Under the pieces are notes generated by a model that made no database searches, had not been told where the DNA came from, and worked only from the letters and a program-made list of their open reading frames with translations. Of a stretch of 37,970 nucleotides of DNA, positions 1 to 7,749 are shown piece by piece. Position numbers and translations under genes: made by a program. Positions within the stretch are counted from its first letter, which is position 1. Each line of letters begins with the position of its first letter. Origin of the DNA: an uncultured Novosphingobium sp. (lineage in GTDB: Bacteria > Pseudomonadota > Alphaproteobacteria > Sphingomonadales > Sphingomonadaceae); contig CALKVF010000106.1 in NCBI GenBank assembly GCA_937996535.1, positions 1 to 37,970 of the forward strand. The letters run 5' to 3'.

Positions 1-760
1 TGGCCTGTTCGAACATGTCGCGCACGCGGCTGGCGCCCACGCCGACGAACATTTCGACGAAGTCCGAACCCGAAATGGTGAAGAACGGCACGCCCGCCTC
101 GCCCGCGATGGCGCGGGCCAGCAGGGTCTTGCCGGTGCCCGGGCTGCCGACCAGCAGCGCGCCCTTGGGGATCTGTCCGCCCAGCTTGGCGAAGCGGTGC
201 GGATCTTTCAGGAACTCGACGATTTCTTCGAGTTCCTCGCGCGCTTCATCGATCCCGGCAACATCGTCGAACGTGACGCGGCCCTGCTTTTCGGTCAGCA
301 TCTTGGCCTTGGACTTGCCAAAGCCCATCGCCCCGCCCGCGCCGCCGCCTTTCTGGATCTGGCGCAAGGCATAGAACGCCACCACCAGGAACAGCACGAA
401 GGGCAGGATGTTGAACAGCAGCGCCAGCAGCACGTTGGTCTGCTCGGGCTCCTTGCCTTCATACTTTACGCCGGCCTGTTGCAGCAGCGGCTGGAGCGTG
501 GTGTCGCCGGGGACCGGGATCGTGGTGAAGGTGCCGCCGCCGGCCTTGTACTTGCCGGTGATGCGCGCTTCGCTGATCTGGACGCTTTCAACCTGTCCGG
601 CGCTGACCCGGGCGCGGAAATCGGAATAGCCGATCTGGCTGCCCTGGGCCTCGGTCCGCGCGTTGAACACGGAAACCACCAGTAACAGGGCCAGGAAGAT
701 CCCACCCCATACCAGCAGGTTCTTGAGCCAGGGATTCCCGCTGGGCTGTTCGTCGTTCAT
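1..760 (-). CDS. ftsH: FtsH, membrane ATP-dependent zinc metalloprotease (N-terminal part, cut by window edge)
   Basis: Membrane-anchored AAA+ protease that degrades misfolded membrane proteins and short-lived regulators. Only the first 253 codons are here; the gene runs off the left edge, so the rest of the AAA module and the HExxH protease domain are not seen. Visible: a first membrane segment at about residues 15-32, a periplasmic domain, a second membrane segment at about 109-132, a Gly-rich linker, the Walker A motif GSPGTGKT (205-212) and the pore-loop region FVEMFVGVGASR starting near 234. The ATG at 758-760 is preceded by AAAGGA at a suitable distance. A heat-shock-type promoter fits just upstream (784-814). 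The identification is firm because the order of features and the motif sequences are diagnostic of FtsH. Confidence 0.97.
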   Translation of the reverse strand, partial: MNDEQPSGNPWLKNLLVWGGIFLALLLVVSVFNARTEAQGSQIGYSDFRARVSAGQVESVQISEARITGKYKAGGGTFTTIPVPGDTTLQPLLQQAGVKYEGKEPEQTNVLLALLFNILPFVLFLVVAFYALRQIQKGGGAGGAMGFGKSKAKMLTEKQGRVTFDDVAGIDEAREELEEIVEFLKDPHRFAKLGGQIPKGALLVGSPGTGKTLLARAIAGEAGVPFFTISGSDFVEMFVGVGASRVRDMFEQA

Positions 761-783
761 TCGCGCAAGTCCTTTCGTGGCCT

Positions 784-814
784 CCAATGTAGGCCCGGAA
801 GGCTGAAGCGCAAG
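784..814 (-). promoter_or_regulatory. Putative RpoH (sigma-32) promoter of ftsH
   Basis: Read on the minus strand, CTTG (811-814) is followed after 17 bases by CCTACATTGG (784-793). This matches the alphaproteobacterial heat-shock promoter form CTTG-N17-CYTATNTNNG at all fixed positions but one. The predicted start would be about 16 bases before the ftsH ATG. ftsH is a classic heat-shock gene, which supports the reading. The match is by eye only. Confidence 0.4.
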
Positions 815-869
815 TTGATGCGGACGAGACTTTGTGCGCGATCTGCCACTTGCTCTAGGGATTTTCCCC

Positions 870-905
870 ATGCAACAAGGCCCGCGCAGACGGGGGGGCG
901 CATGA
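870..905 (+). other. Possible 11-codon upstream open reading frame (leader peptide)
   Basis: ATG at 870 opens a frame of 11 codons (MQQGPRRRGGA) that ends in TGA at 903-905. This overlaps the ATG of the membrane protein gene (902-904) in the ATGA style typical of translational coupling. A CTAGGGA element (855-861) lies eight bases before the ATG, at a distance that would suit a leaderless start. It may be chance in GC-rich DNA; only the geometry supports it. Confidence 0.2.
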
Positions 906-2026
906 AGCAGCAGCACGAGACAGCGTGGGATCGCTTTGCGCAGTGGCCGCGCGGGCGCGCTGTGGCCCTGTTTGGCGCCTTGGGGCTGGCGCTGCTGGCG
1001 GCGGCCTGGGCGCCGATCGGTGCGGGCGAACCGGGCGAGCAGACCGCCGGCTTCGCGGCCGCGCTCGCGCCGCAAACGGGTGCAGCGGAGCGCCCGCGCG
1101 ATGCCGATCTGGCGCTCTATGACCGGATCATCGAACGGATCGGGCGGGGCGAAAACTATTACCGCGCCGCGACCGACGAGCAGCGCAAGGCCCATTACCC
1201 GGTGCGCCCGGGGGTGGCGGTGCGCTTGCCGACGCTGGCCTATCTCGATCTGGTGCTGGGCTTGCCCGGGCAGATGGCAGCAGCGATCGCGCTGATGCTG
1301 GGGACGCTGTGGGCGTGGTGGCTGCGGCTGGGCGAGGAGCCGGGCGGCGCGCCGCTCCAACGGATCGGCACGGCGCTGATGTTTGTCGGCGGCAGCCTCG
1401 GGCTCAATCGCAATTATTTCGTGCTGCACGAACTCTGGGCGGGGATGCTGTTGGCACTGGCTTTCGCGCTCCACCGGCCCGGGCGCAAATGGGGCGCAGC
1501 GTTGCTTGCCGCCGGGCTCGCGCTGGCGATCCGCGAGCTGTGCCTGCCCTTTGTGCTGCTGATGGCGGCGTCTGCGCTGTGGCGGCGCGACTGGAAGGAA
1601 GGCGCGGCGTGGAGCGGCTTGGCGCTGGTGTTTGTTGCTGTGCTGGCGGTGCATCTGCACTTCGTCGCCCAGCAGATTGTGCCGAGCGATCCGCCCAGCC
1701 CCTCATGGCTCGCGCTGCGCGGGCTGCCCGGCTGGCTGTCGAACGTAATCTTGTCGAGCAATCTGCGGTTCCTGCCGCATTACCTGGCGGGGCCGCTGGT
1801 GCTCTTGGCGGTGCTGGGCTGGGCCGGCTGGAAAAGTCCGGCGGGCAGCTTTGGCGCGCTGCTGTTCGCGGGCTATGGGTTGGCCTTCATGATCGCGGGC
1901 CGGGCCAACAATTTCTACTGGGGCGCGGCGATCGCCCCGGCGCTGTTCATTGGCCTCGGCTTTGCCCCGCGCGCGCTGGCTTCGCTGTGGCGCAGCGCGC
2001 GCGGGATCAAGCGTGTAGCTGCTTAG
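902..2026 (+). CDS. Polytopic membrane protein of unknown function
   Basis: A 374-residue integral membrane protein that I do not recognise. After a short charged N-terminus there is one hydrophobic segment (about 20-38). A soluble stretch of roughly 70 residues follows, with an Asp/Tyr-containing part (DLALYDRIIERIGRGENYY). Then come about seven to eight hydrophobic segments rich in Leu, Ala and Trp, and a basic C-terminus. One acidic external loop followed by many helices resembles GT-C-type glycosyltransferases or other polyprenyl-sugar enzymes, but I see no defining motif, so this is only a suggestion. The ATG at 902 was chosen because the sequence just upstream is not protein-like and a G-run sits before it. 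The start overlaps the stop of an 11-codon upstream reading frame (870-905). The last four bases overlap the convergent gene at 2023. Confidence 0.75.
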   Translation: MKQQHETAWDRFAQWPRGRAVALFGALGLALLAAAWAPIGAGEPGEQTAGFAAALAPQTGAAERPRDADLALYDRIIERIGRGENYYRAATDEQRKAHYPVRPGVAVRLPTLAYLDLVLGLPGQMAAAIALMLGTLWAWWLRLGEEPGGAPLQRIGTALMFVGGSLGLNRNYFVLHELWAGMLLALAFALHRPGRKWGAALLAAGLALAIRELCLPFVLLMAASALWRRDWKEGAAWSGLALVFVAVLAVHLHFVAQQIVPSDPPSPSWLALRGLPGWLSNVILSSNLRFLPHYLAGPLVLLAVLGWAGWKSPAGSFGALLFAGYGLAFMIAGRANNFYWGAAIAPALFIGLGFAPRALASLWRSARGIKRVAA

Positions 2027-2421
2027 GCGGTCAGTTCCTCGATCTTGTGGTGGGGCAGCACCCGCCACGCCGCGACGAGCAGGATCACGTGCGAAAGTTC
2101 AACCACCATCGGGGCGATGAAGCCCGGATAGGTGCCGTCCAGCCCCAGCGCGATGGCGCGCACGGTCACCGCGGTGCCCATCAGCGCGGCCGGGACGAGC
2201 AGCAGATCACCGTTGCGGCGCCAGGCGCCGATCATCATGCACAGGGCCACCACGCCAAAGAAGGCCATGAAATCGGCGCGCAGGGTGGACAGGCCCTGGG
2301 TGCCGATCGGCTCCAGCCCGAAGCCGGTGGCGGTCGCGGCCGGGTTGAACAGGAAGTTCAGGCCCATGAACAGGTCGAACAGGCCGAACAGGAAAATCAG
2401 AGCAGTCAGGATCAGGCGCAT
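2023..2421 (-). CDS. Small four-helix membrane protein (DUF4345-like)
   Basis: 132 residues with four predicted membrane helices (about 3-25, 50-66, 73-92, 105-120). The N-terminus has a Phe-Leu-Gly rich first helix (IFLFGLFDLFMGLNFLFNP), and the layout resembles the DUF4345 group of small inner-membrane proteins; that assignment is tentative and no biochemical role is known. The ATG at 2419-2421 has a clear ribosome binding site (GGGGGAG) on the minus strand. The 3' end overlaps the convergent upstream gene by four bases, so neither gene has a separate terminator there. It is divergent from coaBC. Confidence 0.8.
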   Translation of the reverse strand: MRLILTALIFLFGLFDLFMGLNFLFNPAATATGFGLEPIGTQGLSTLRADFMAFFGVVALCMMIGAWRRNGDLLLVPAALMGTAVTVRAIALGLDGTYPGFIAPMVVELSHVILLVAAWRVLPHHKIEELTA

Positions 2422-2526
2422 TGGTAACTCCCCCCGGGGTTATCTAGGTCAGCCGCACTGTGCCCCAGCGCCCGGAGAAGTCAAAGCCTGTTGCGCATCG
2501 CACACGGGCAATGCACAAGCCCGGCC

Positions 2527-3777
2527 ATGACAGCGCCCCGTATCCTGCTGGTCGTCGGCGGCGGCATTGCCGCCTACAAGGCCTGCGAACTGGTCCGCCT
2601 GATCCGCAAGGACGGCGGCGATGTAACCTGTGTTCTGACCGAGGGCGGGGCTAAGTTCATCACCGCGATGACCCTGGCCGCGCTCAGCGAAAATCCGGTC
2701 CACACCACCTTGTGGGATCTGACCAGCGAGGTCGAGATGGGCCACATCCAGCTCAGCCGCGCGGCCGATCTGGTGGTGGTCTGCCCGGCCACGGCCGACC
2801 TGATGGCGCGCATGGCCCACGGCATTGCCGATGATCTGGCGACCACGCTGCTGCTCGCCACCGACAAGCCGGTGCTGGCCGTGCCGGCGATGAACGTGCG
2901 GATGTGGGAACACGCCGCCACCCAGGCCAATGTCCAGACGCTGCGCGCGCGCGGGGTTACCGTGCTCGATCCCGATGAAGGGGCGATGGCCTGCGGCGAA
3001 TTCGGCCCCGGGCGCCTGCCCGAACCTGCTGTGATCCATCGCGCAATCCAGGCTGCGCTGGGCGCGCCGGCGGTGCTGGCCGGGCAGGACGAATTCGATG
3101 CCGCGCCGGCTCACCGCCCGCTGTTCGGGCGACATGTGCTGATCACCGCCGGGCCGACCCACGAACCGATCGATCCGGTGCGCTACATTGCTAATCGCTC
3201 GTCGGGCAAGCAGGGCTTCGCCATCGCCGCCGCCGCCGCGCGGGCCGGGGCGCGGGTGACGCTGGTGGCCGGGCCGGTGACGCTGGAAACCCCGCCCGGG
3301 GTCGACCGCGTCAACGTTGAAACCGCGCGCGAAATGGCCGCTGCGGTCGAGCAGGCGCTCCCCGCCGACGTGGCGGTGATGGTGGCTGCGGTCGCCGATT
3401 GGCGCACGCAGGACGTGGCACCGGGCAAGATGAAGAAGCGCGGCGATGCTCCGCCGGCGCTGCAATTGACCGAAAACCCGGACATCCTTGCCAGCATCGC
3501 GGTGGATGCGCGGCGCCCTGCGCTGGTGGTGGGCTTTGCCGCCGAAACCGACCACGTGATCGAACATGCCACCGAAAAACGCGCGCGCAAGCAGGCGGAC
3601 TGGATCGTTGCCAACGACGTTTCTGGCGATGTGATGGGCGGCAATGCCAATGCGGTGCATATCGTTACGGCGCAGGGTGTCGAAAGCCTGCCCGAAATGC
3701 CAAAGGACGATGTCGCCACCGCACTTGTCCAAAGGATTGCCGATGCACTCGATCAGCCCGGTTCCGGTCCCCGTTAA
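2527..3777 (+). CDS. coaBC: Bifunctional phosphopantothenoylcysteine decarboxylase / phosphopantothenate-cysteine ligase
   Basis: Makes 4'-phosphopantetheine for coenzyme A: the CoaB part joins cysteine to 4'-phosphopantothenate and the FMN-dependent CoaC part decarboxylates the product. The 416 residues fit the family length. CoaC domain (1 to about 190): flavin-binding GGGIAAYK (11-18), catalytic His73 in GHIQLSRAADL, the PAMN motif (120-123) and the ACGE segment with Cys156. CoaB domain (about 200 onwards): ITAGPTHEPIDPVRYIANRS, SSGKQG, AAVADWR, and a KMKK segment followed by ENPDIL. The ATG at 2527 gives the N-terminus expected for the family; an in-frame TTG 36 bases upstream adds nothing conserved. 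The 3' end overlaps dut by 35 bases, so the two are surely co-transcribed. Confidence 0.97.
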   Translation: MTAPRILLVVGGGIAAYKACELVRLIRKDGGDVTCVLTEGGAKFITAMTLAALSENPVHTTLWDLTSEVEMGHIQLSRAADLVVVCPATADLMARMAHGIADDLATTLLLATDKPVLAVPAMNVRMWEHAATQANVQTLRARGVTVLDPDEGAMACGEFGPGRLPEPAVIHRAIQAALGAPAVLAGQDEFDAAPAHRPLFGRHVLITAGPTHEPIDPVRYIANRSSGKQGFAIAAAAARAGARVTLVAGPVTLETPPGVDRVNVETAREMAAAVEQALPADVAVMVAAVADWRTQDVAPGKMKKRGDAPPALQLTENPDILASIAVDARRPALVVGFAAETDHVIEHATEKRARKQADWIVANDVSGDVMGGNANAVHIVTAQGVESLPEMPKDDVATALVQRIADALDQPGSGPR

Positions 3778-4213
3778 GCGCCTGCCGCATGGCGAAGGGC
3801 TCGATCTGCCCGCCTATGCCACCGATGGCGCGGCCGGGATGGACGCGGTTTCGGCCGAGGACGTGACCATCGCCCCGGGCGGCCGCCATGCGGTTGCCAC
3901 CGGGCTCGCGGTCGCCATTCCCCACGGCTACGAAATCCAGGTCCGCCCGCGCTCGGGCCTCGCGCTCAAGCATGGGATCACCGTGCCCAACAGCCCCGGC
4001 ACGATCGATTCCGACTACCGCGGCGAGGTCAAGGTGATCCTCATCAACCACGGCGCCGAGCCCTTCGAGATCCGCCGCGGGGACCGGGTGGCGCAATTGG
4101 TGCTGGCGCCGGTAACCCGGGCTGGCTGGCTGGTGGTCGATGAACTCGATGAAACCGCGCGCGGGGCCGGGGGCTTTGGCTCGACCGGCGGGGTCGTCGC
4201 GCTCGGCAACTAG
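3743..4213 (+). CDS. dut: Deoxyuridine 5'-triphosphate nucleotidohydrolase (dUTPase)
   Basis: Hydrolyses dUTP to dUMP and pyrophosphate, keeping uracil out of DNA and supplying dUMP for thymidylate synthesis; acts as a trimer in the cytosol. All five dUTPase motifs are present in 156 residues: GAAGMDA, PRSGLALKHGI, the uracil-binding NSPGTIDSDYRGEV, RRGDRVAQLVL, and the C-terminal P-loop-like RGAGGFGSTGG. The start at 3743 lies inside the end of coaBC and has AAAGGA six to seven bases upstream. It gives an N-terminus (VKRLPHGEGLDLPAYAT) typical of the family. The overlap of 35 bases with coaBC suggests coupled translation. A hairpin terminator follows at once. Confidence 0.97.
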   Translation: MHSISPVPVPVKRLPHGEGLDLPAYATDGAAGMDAVSAEDVTIAPGGRHAVATGLAVAIPHGYEIQVRPRSGLALKHGITVPNSPGTIDSDYRGEVKVILINHGAEPFEIRRGDRVAQLVLAPVTRAGWLVVDELDETARGAGGFGSTGGVVALGN

Positions 4214-4216
4214 GGC

Positions 4217-4257
4217 AACGCAAAAAGGCGGACCCGTTGCCGGATCCGCCTTGCGTT
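4217..4257. terminator. Bidirectional hairpin terminator between dut and the DUF4136 lipoprotein gene
   Basis: A 10-bp stem (GGCGGACCCG at 4227-4236 with CGGATCCGCC at 4241-4250, one G-T pair in the minus-strand RNA) closes a four-base loop. Read on the minus strand, it ends in TTTTT (4222-4226), a classical intrinsic terminator for the lipoprotein gene. Outer arms AACGCAA/TTGCGTT extend the stem, so it may also stop plus-strand transcription from coaBC-dut. Confidence 0.8.
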
Positions 4258-4280
4258 TCAGGCGCTGGTCCGCGCGCCTG

Positions 4281-4973
4281 CTACTTCTTTTCGGGGGCGA
4301 CCGAGATCCGCACGGTTTCGCCGCTGCGCCCCGGGAAATCGGTGAACATCGCCTCGACCAGATTGGGCACGAGGTATTGCAGCCGGTTCGAGGTCGAGGC
4401 GGCTTCGGCCTTGCCTTCGAACAGGCGGGTGCCATCGGCGCGGCGGTCGATCTTCAGGCTGATCCCGCTGGTATAGACGGTATAGCTTTCATAGCCCTGG
4501 TCGAACCACGGGTCGTACCAGCCATAGCCCCAGGCGCCATGCGGGCGGTAATAGCCGCTCCAGCCCCAGGCCGGCGCGCCATAATAGCCCGAGCGATAGG
4601 CCGGATAGCCATACCACGGACTCCAGAACGGATCGGCATAGGGCGCGGCGCGCATCTTTTCGCGGCCCTTGTCGACCCCGTAATCGAACCGCACCACCAG
4701 ATCGGCGGTGCTGGCGCTGGCGGCGGGGGCATAGCCAAGCTTGGCAATCCGCTCGGCCACCAGCCCGGCATATTGCGAGAATTCCAGCCCGCCCGCGAGC
4801 GCCGGATCATCGGCCACGACATAGAAGGTCTGGCCCTGGGGCGCCGGCAGCTGGCTTTGAAAGCGCGAGACGTTGGCGTTGAACGGGGCGGCGCAGGCGG
4901 CCAGCGCGGCGAGCATCAGCCCGGCGATCGCGGTCTTGATCCAGCCCAGTGGCATACGGCGATCCTGCGGCAT
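4281..4973 (-). CDS. DUF4136-type lipoprotein with Tyr/Trp/Gly-rich insert
   Basis: 230-residue lipoprotein: a signal peptide ends in the lipobox LAAC, with the modified cysteine at residue 27. The mature part looks like the DUF4136 family, envelope lipoproteins of unknown role. Residues about 111-168 are strikingly rich in Tyr, Trp, Gly and Pro (for example WYGYPAYRSGYYGAP and WGYGWYDPWF). They lie between the two halves of the domain; a Tyr/Trp-rich central loop of this length is unusual. The C-terminal part (DRRADGTRLFEGKAEA onwards) carries the usual conserved end of the domain. The ATG at 4973 has AAGGAGAA upstream. The gene stands alone, with its own terminator at 4217-4257. The lipoprotein call is firm, the family probable, the function unknown. 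Confidence 0.85.
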   Translation of the reverse strand: MPQDRRMPLGWIKTAIAGLMLAALAACAAPFNANVSRFQSQLPAPQGQTFYVVADDPALAGGLEFSQYAGLVAERIAKLGYAPAASASTADLVVRFDYGVDKGREKMRAAPYADPFWSPWYGYPAYRSGYYGAPAWGWSGYYRPHGAWGYGWYDPWFDQGYESYTVYTSGISLKIDRRADGTRLFEGKAEAASTSNRLQYLVPNLVEAMFTDFPGRSGETVRISVAPEKK

Positions 4974-5088
4974 TGTCCCTGTTCTCCTTGCGCGCCCTTT
5001 CGAGAATCGAAGGCGCCACGCGCACCAGTCCTAAACTGGCTAGGGCGATAGTCCAGCCAGCCTTAATCGTGCTTGAATGGCGCTGGGA

Positions 5089-6108
5089 TCAGCCCTGCAC
5101 CAGCCCGAGCGCGGCATAGGTTGCCGCCAGCGTCGGCGCGGCCAGCGCGCGGGCCTTTTCTGCACCCTGACGCAGAATCGCGCCCAGCGCGGCGCGATCT
5201 GCGCGCAGTTCAAGGAAGCGGGCGTTGATCGGAGCAAGCTGTTCGACCAGCAGCTGTCCCAGCGCCGGCTTGAACTTGCCAAAGCCTTCGCCGCCAAAAT
5301 CGGCCAGCACGGCCTCAACCGTGGTGCCTGCCATCGCGGCATAGATCCCCACGAGGTTCGCGGCTTCCGGCCGGCCTTCGAGGCCCGCCTTGTCGGAGGG
5401 CAGCGGTTCGGGGTCGGTTTTGGCCTTCTTGACCTTGGCCATGATCGTGTCGGCATCGTCGGTGAGGTTGATGCGGCTCATGTCCGAGGGATCAGACTTC
5501 GACATCTTCGAGGAGCCATCGCGCAGGCTCATGATCCGGGCCGCTTCGGGCGGGATGATCGGATCGGGCAGGGTGAAGACCGGCGCGTTCTCCGCCGCGA
5601 AGTCGTTGTTGAACTTCTGTGCCACGTCGCGTGCCAGTTCGAGATGCTGCTTCTGGTCTTCGCCCACGGGAACGTGGGTGGCCTGATAAAGCAGCACGTC
5701 GGCGGCCTGGAGCACGGGATAGGTGAACAGCGCGACCGACTGGCCCTCGCGGTTCTTGCCGGCCTTGTCCTTCCACTGGGTCATGCGGTTCAGCCAGCCC
5801 ATCCGCGCGGTGCCGCTCAGCAGCCATTGCAGTTCGGCGTGGGCGGGAACCTGGGTCTGGTTGAACAGGATCGACTTGTCGGGATCGATCCCGCAGGCCA
5901 CCAGCGCGGCGGTCATCTCGAAGGTGTTGTCACGCAGCTGCGCCGGCTCATGCGGCATCGAGATCGCATGGAGATCGGCCAGGAAGTAGAGGCTGGTCCC
6001 ACCGCCCGCGGCGACCTGGTCCTGCATCTTCACCCAATTGCGGATCGCCCCGAGGTAATTGCCGAGGTGCAGATTGCCGGTGGGCTGGATGCCGGAAACG
6101 ATACGCAT
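5089..6108 (-). CDS. trpS: Tryptophanyl-tRNA synthetase
   Basis: Charges tRNA(Trp) with tryptophan. 339 residues is the normal bacterial TrpS size. Class I signatures are clear: the HIGH-type motif HLGN (14-17) after SGIQPTG, and KMSKS (201-205) followed by DPSD. Tryptophan-pocket sequences such as YPVLQAADVLLY and VGEDQKQHLELAR are intact. It is the last gene of the secB-murJ-trpS run; its start is nine bases after the murJ stop, with the binding site TAGGA overlapping that stop codon. No attenuator or tryptophan leader is visible, so regulation by the operon promoter is the simplest reading. Confidence 0.98.
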   Translation of the reverse strand: MRIVSGIQPTGNLHLGNYLGAIRNWVKMQDQVAAGGGTSLYFLADLHAISMPHEPAQLRDNTFEMTAALVACGIDPDKSILFNQTQVPAHAELQWLLSGTARMGWLNRMTQWKDKAGKNREGQSVALFTYPVLQAADVLLYQATHVPVGEDQKQHLELARDVAQKFNNDFAAENAPVFTLPDPIIPPEAARIMSLRDGSSKMSKSDPSDMSRINLTDDADTIMAKVKKAKTDPEPLPSDKAGLEGRPEAANLVGIYAAMAGTTVEAVLADFGGEGFGKFKPALGQLLVEQLAPINARFLELRADRAALGAILRQGAEKARALAAPTLAATYAALGLVQG

Positions 6109-6117
6109 GTGTCTGTC

Positions 6118-7710
6118 CTAGAAACCTGGAATTTCTTCGTCGATGGGTTTGGCGCTGCGGCGCCGGGCGAGGATCGCGATGTCTTCCTTGTCGACCGCGC
6201 CGATCACCCACGCGACGGCGGCATAGACGACGAGGCCGGCGGCGACCAGCAGCATGATCCCGCTCGCCTTTTCCGCCACGCTGCCCGAATAGAGAGGCAT
6301 GGTCGCGCGGAGCAGATACCACAGCGCCGCCGCCATCACCGCCGAGGCGGCGAACTGGCGCACCACCCGCGAGAGCAGCGGCAGGTCAAAGCGGAAATGC
6401 CCGCGCCGGTGCAGGTTGGCATAGAGCAGCAGGCAGTTGAGGCTGGCCGAGCAGGCGGTTGCCCCCGCCAGCCCGACGATCCCGAAGGGGCGCACGACGA
6501 CGAGGTTGAGGAAGATGTTGAACGACAGCGCGGTGGCCGCCGTCATCACCGGGGTGCGGGTGTCCCCGCGCGAAAAATAGCCCGGTTCGAGCACTTTCAC
6601 GAGCACGTAGCTCGGCAGCCCGCAGACCAGTGCCACGACGATCTCGCTCATGATCGCGCCGTCCTCGGGGCGGAACTTGCCGCCGACGAAGAAGGCGTTG
6701 ACGAAGGCCGGGGCGCAGACCGCCAGCGCAAAGGCGGCGGGCACGGTCAGCAGGGTGGCGAGTTCGATCGCGCGGCCCTGAAGCTGGGCGGCACCCCGTT
6801 CGTCGCCGCTGGCGATGTGGCGCGACAGCGTCGGCAGGATCGCCGTGCCGAGCGCAATGCCGACGATGCCGAGCGGCATCTGGTTGAGCCGGTCGGCCAT
6901 CTTGAGCAGGGTCAGCGAGCCTTGCTTGAGGCTGGTGGCAAAGAAGGTGTCGGCCAACTGGCTGAGCTGATAGATCCCCGCGCCGAACGTGGCCGGGAAG
7001 ATCCGCCACAGCAGCACCTTGGTGTCGGGCGTCATGCGCGGCCAGTGCAGTTTGAGCCGCACGCCCGCGCGCTTCACCGACCAGGCGAGATAGCTCAGCT
7101 GGGCAAGACCCGCCACGCTCACTGCCCAGCTTTGCGACAGCGCCTTGGCGATGTCGGTCTGGCCGGTGGCCCAGCCCCAGGTCATGCCGCCGATCAGGCA
7201 CAGGTTGAGCAGGATCGGCGCAATCGCCCCCGGGGCAAAGCGCGATCGGGTGTTGAGAATGCCCGAAAGCAGCGCGACCACGCTGATCAGGCCGAGATAG
7301 GGGAAGGTGATCCGCGACAGCGTGACCGACAGTTCGAACTTGCCGGGAACGTGCTGATATTCGCGCGCTAGCAGCCAGACGATCGCTTCCATCCCGGCGA
7401 TGCAAAGGATCGAGAAACCGAACAGCACCCAGACGAACATCGAGAGCACATCGTTGGCGAAATGCGCGGCTTCGTCCTCGCCGCCTTCGCCATGCAGCTT
7501 CTTCGAATACATCGGCACGAAGGCGACGCTGAAGGCCCCCTCGGCGAACAGCCGGCGGAAGGTGTTGGGCAGCGTGAAGGCGAGCTGGAAGGCATCGGCA
7601 GCCAGCCCGGCGCCAAACAGGCGCGCGAACAGCATGTCGCGGGCAAAGCCGAACACGCGGCTGACCGCGGTCAGTCCGCCGATGGTTCCGACGTTCTTGA
7701 TGAGGCTCAT
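6118..7710 (-). CDS. murJ: Lipid II flippase MurJ (MviN family)
   Basis: Moves the peptidoglycan precursor lipid II across the inner membrane. 530 residues with about 14 hydrophobic segments, as expected for MurJ. The N-terminus (NVGTIGGLTAVSRVFGFAR) and the conserved blocks FRRLFAEGAFSVAFVP, MPLGIVGIALGTAILPTLSRH and EPGYFSRGDTRTPV are typical of the family. The ATG at 7710 is preceded by GGGAG on the minus strand. It lies 39 bases after secB and nine before trpS, all on the minus strand, so the three probably form one transcript. The call is firm. Confidence 0.97.
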   Translation of the reverse strand: MSLIKNVGTIGGLTAVSRVFGFARDMLFARLFGAGLAADAFQLAFTLPNTFRRLFAEGAFSVAFVPMYSKKLHGEGGEDEAAHFANDVLSMFVWVLFGFSILCIAGMEAIVWLLAREYQHVPGKFELSVTLSRITFPYLGLISVVALLSGILNTRSRFAPGAIAPILLNLCLIGGMTWGWATGQTDIAKALSQSWAVSVAGLAQLSYLAWSVKRAGVRLKLHWPRMTPDTKVLLWRIFPATFGAGIYQLSQLADTFFATSLKQGSLTLLKMADRLNQMPLGIVGIALGTAILPTLSRHIASGDERGAAQLQGRAIELATLLTVPAAFALAVCAPAFVNAFFVGGKFRPEDGAIMSEIVVALVCGLPSYVLVKVLEPGYFSRGDTRTPVMTAATALSFNIFLNLVVVRPFGIVGLAGATACSASLNCLLLYANLHRRGHFRFDLPLLSRVVRQFAASAVMAAALWYLLRATMPLYSGSVAEKASGIMLLVAAGLVVYAAVAWVIGAVDKEDIAILARRRSAKPIDEEIPGF

Positions 7711-7749
7711 GCGCGATTACTCCCTTCGCGCGTCACCCCGCAGCGGCGA

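Noticed and set aside
2449..3732. A 427-codon open frame on the minus strand, opposite coaBC
   Set aside because: His/Arg/Gly-rich antisense frame; coaBC has every expected motif in the other direction.
4999..5060. Small inverted repeats TTCGA-GAA-TCGAA, CCAGT-CCTAA-ACTGG and CTGGCT-N13-AGCCAG before the DUF4136 lipoprotein gene
   Set aside because: They overlap one another, have short arms and no T-run, and match no known operator. I considered a trpS terminator and an SOS box; neither fits.
5077..7371. A 764-codon open frame on the plus strand, opposite trpS and murJ
   Set aside because: It is antisense to two certain genes, is dominated by Arg, Gly, His, Glu and Asp with no motif, and is the usual by-product of high GC content at third codon positions.
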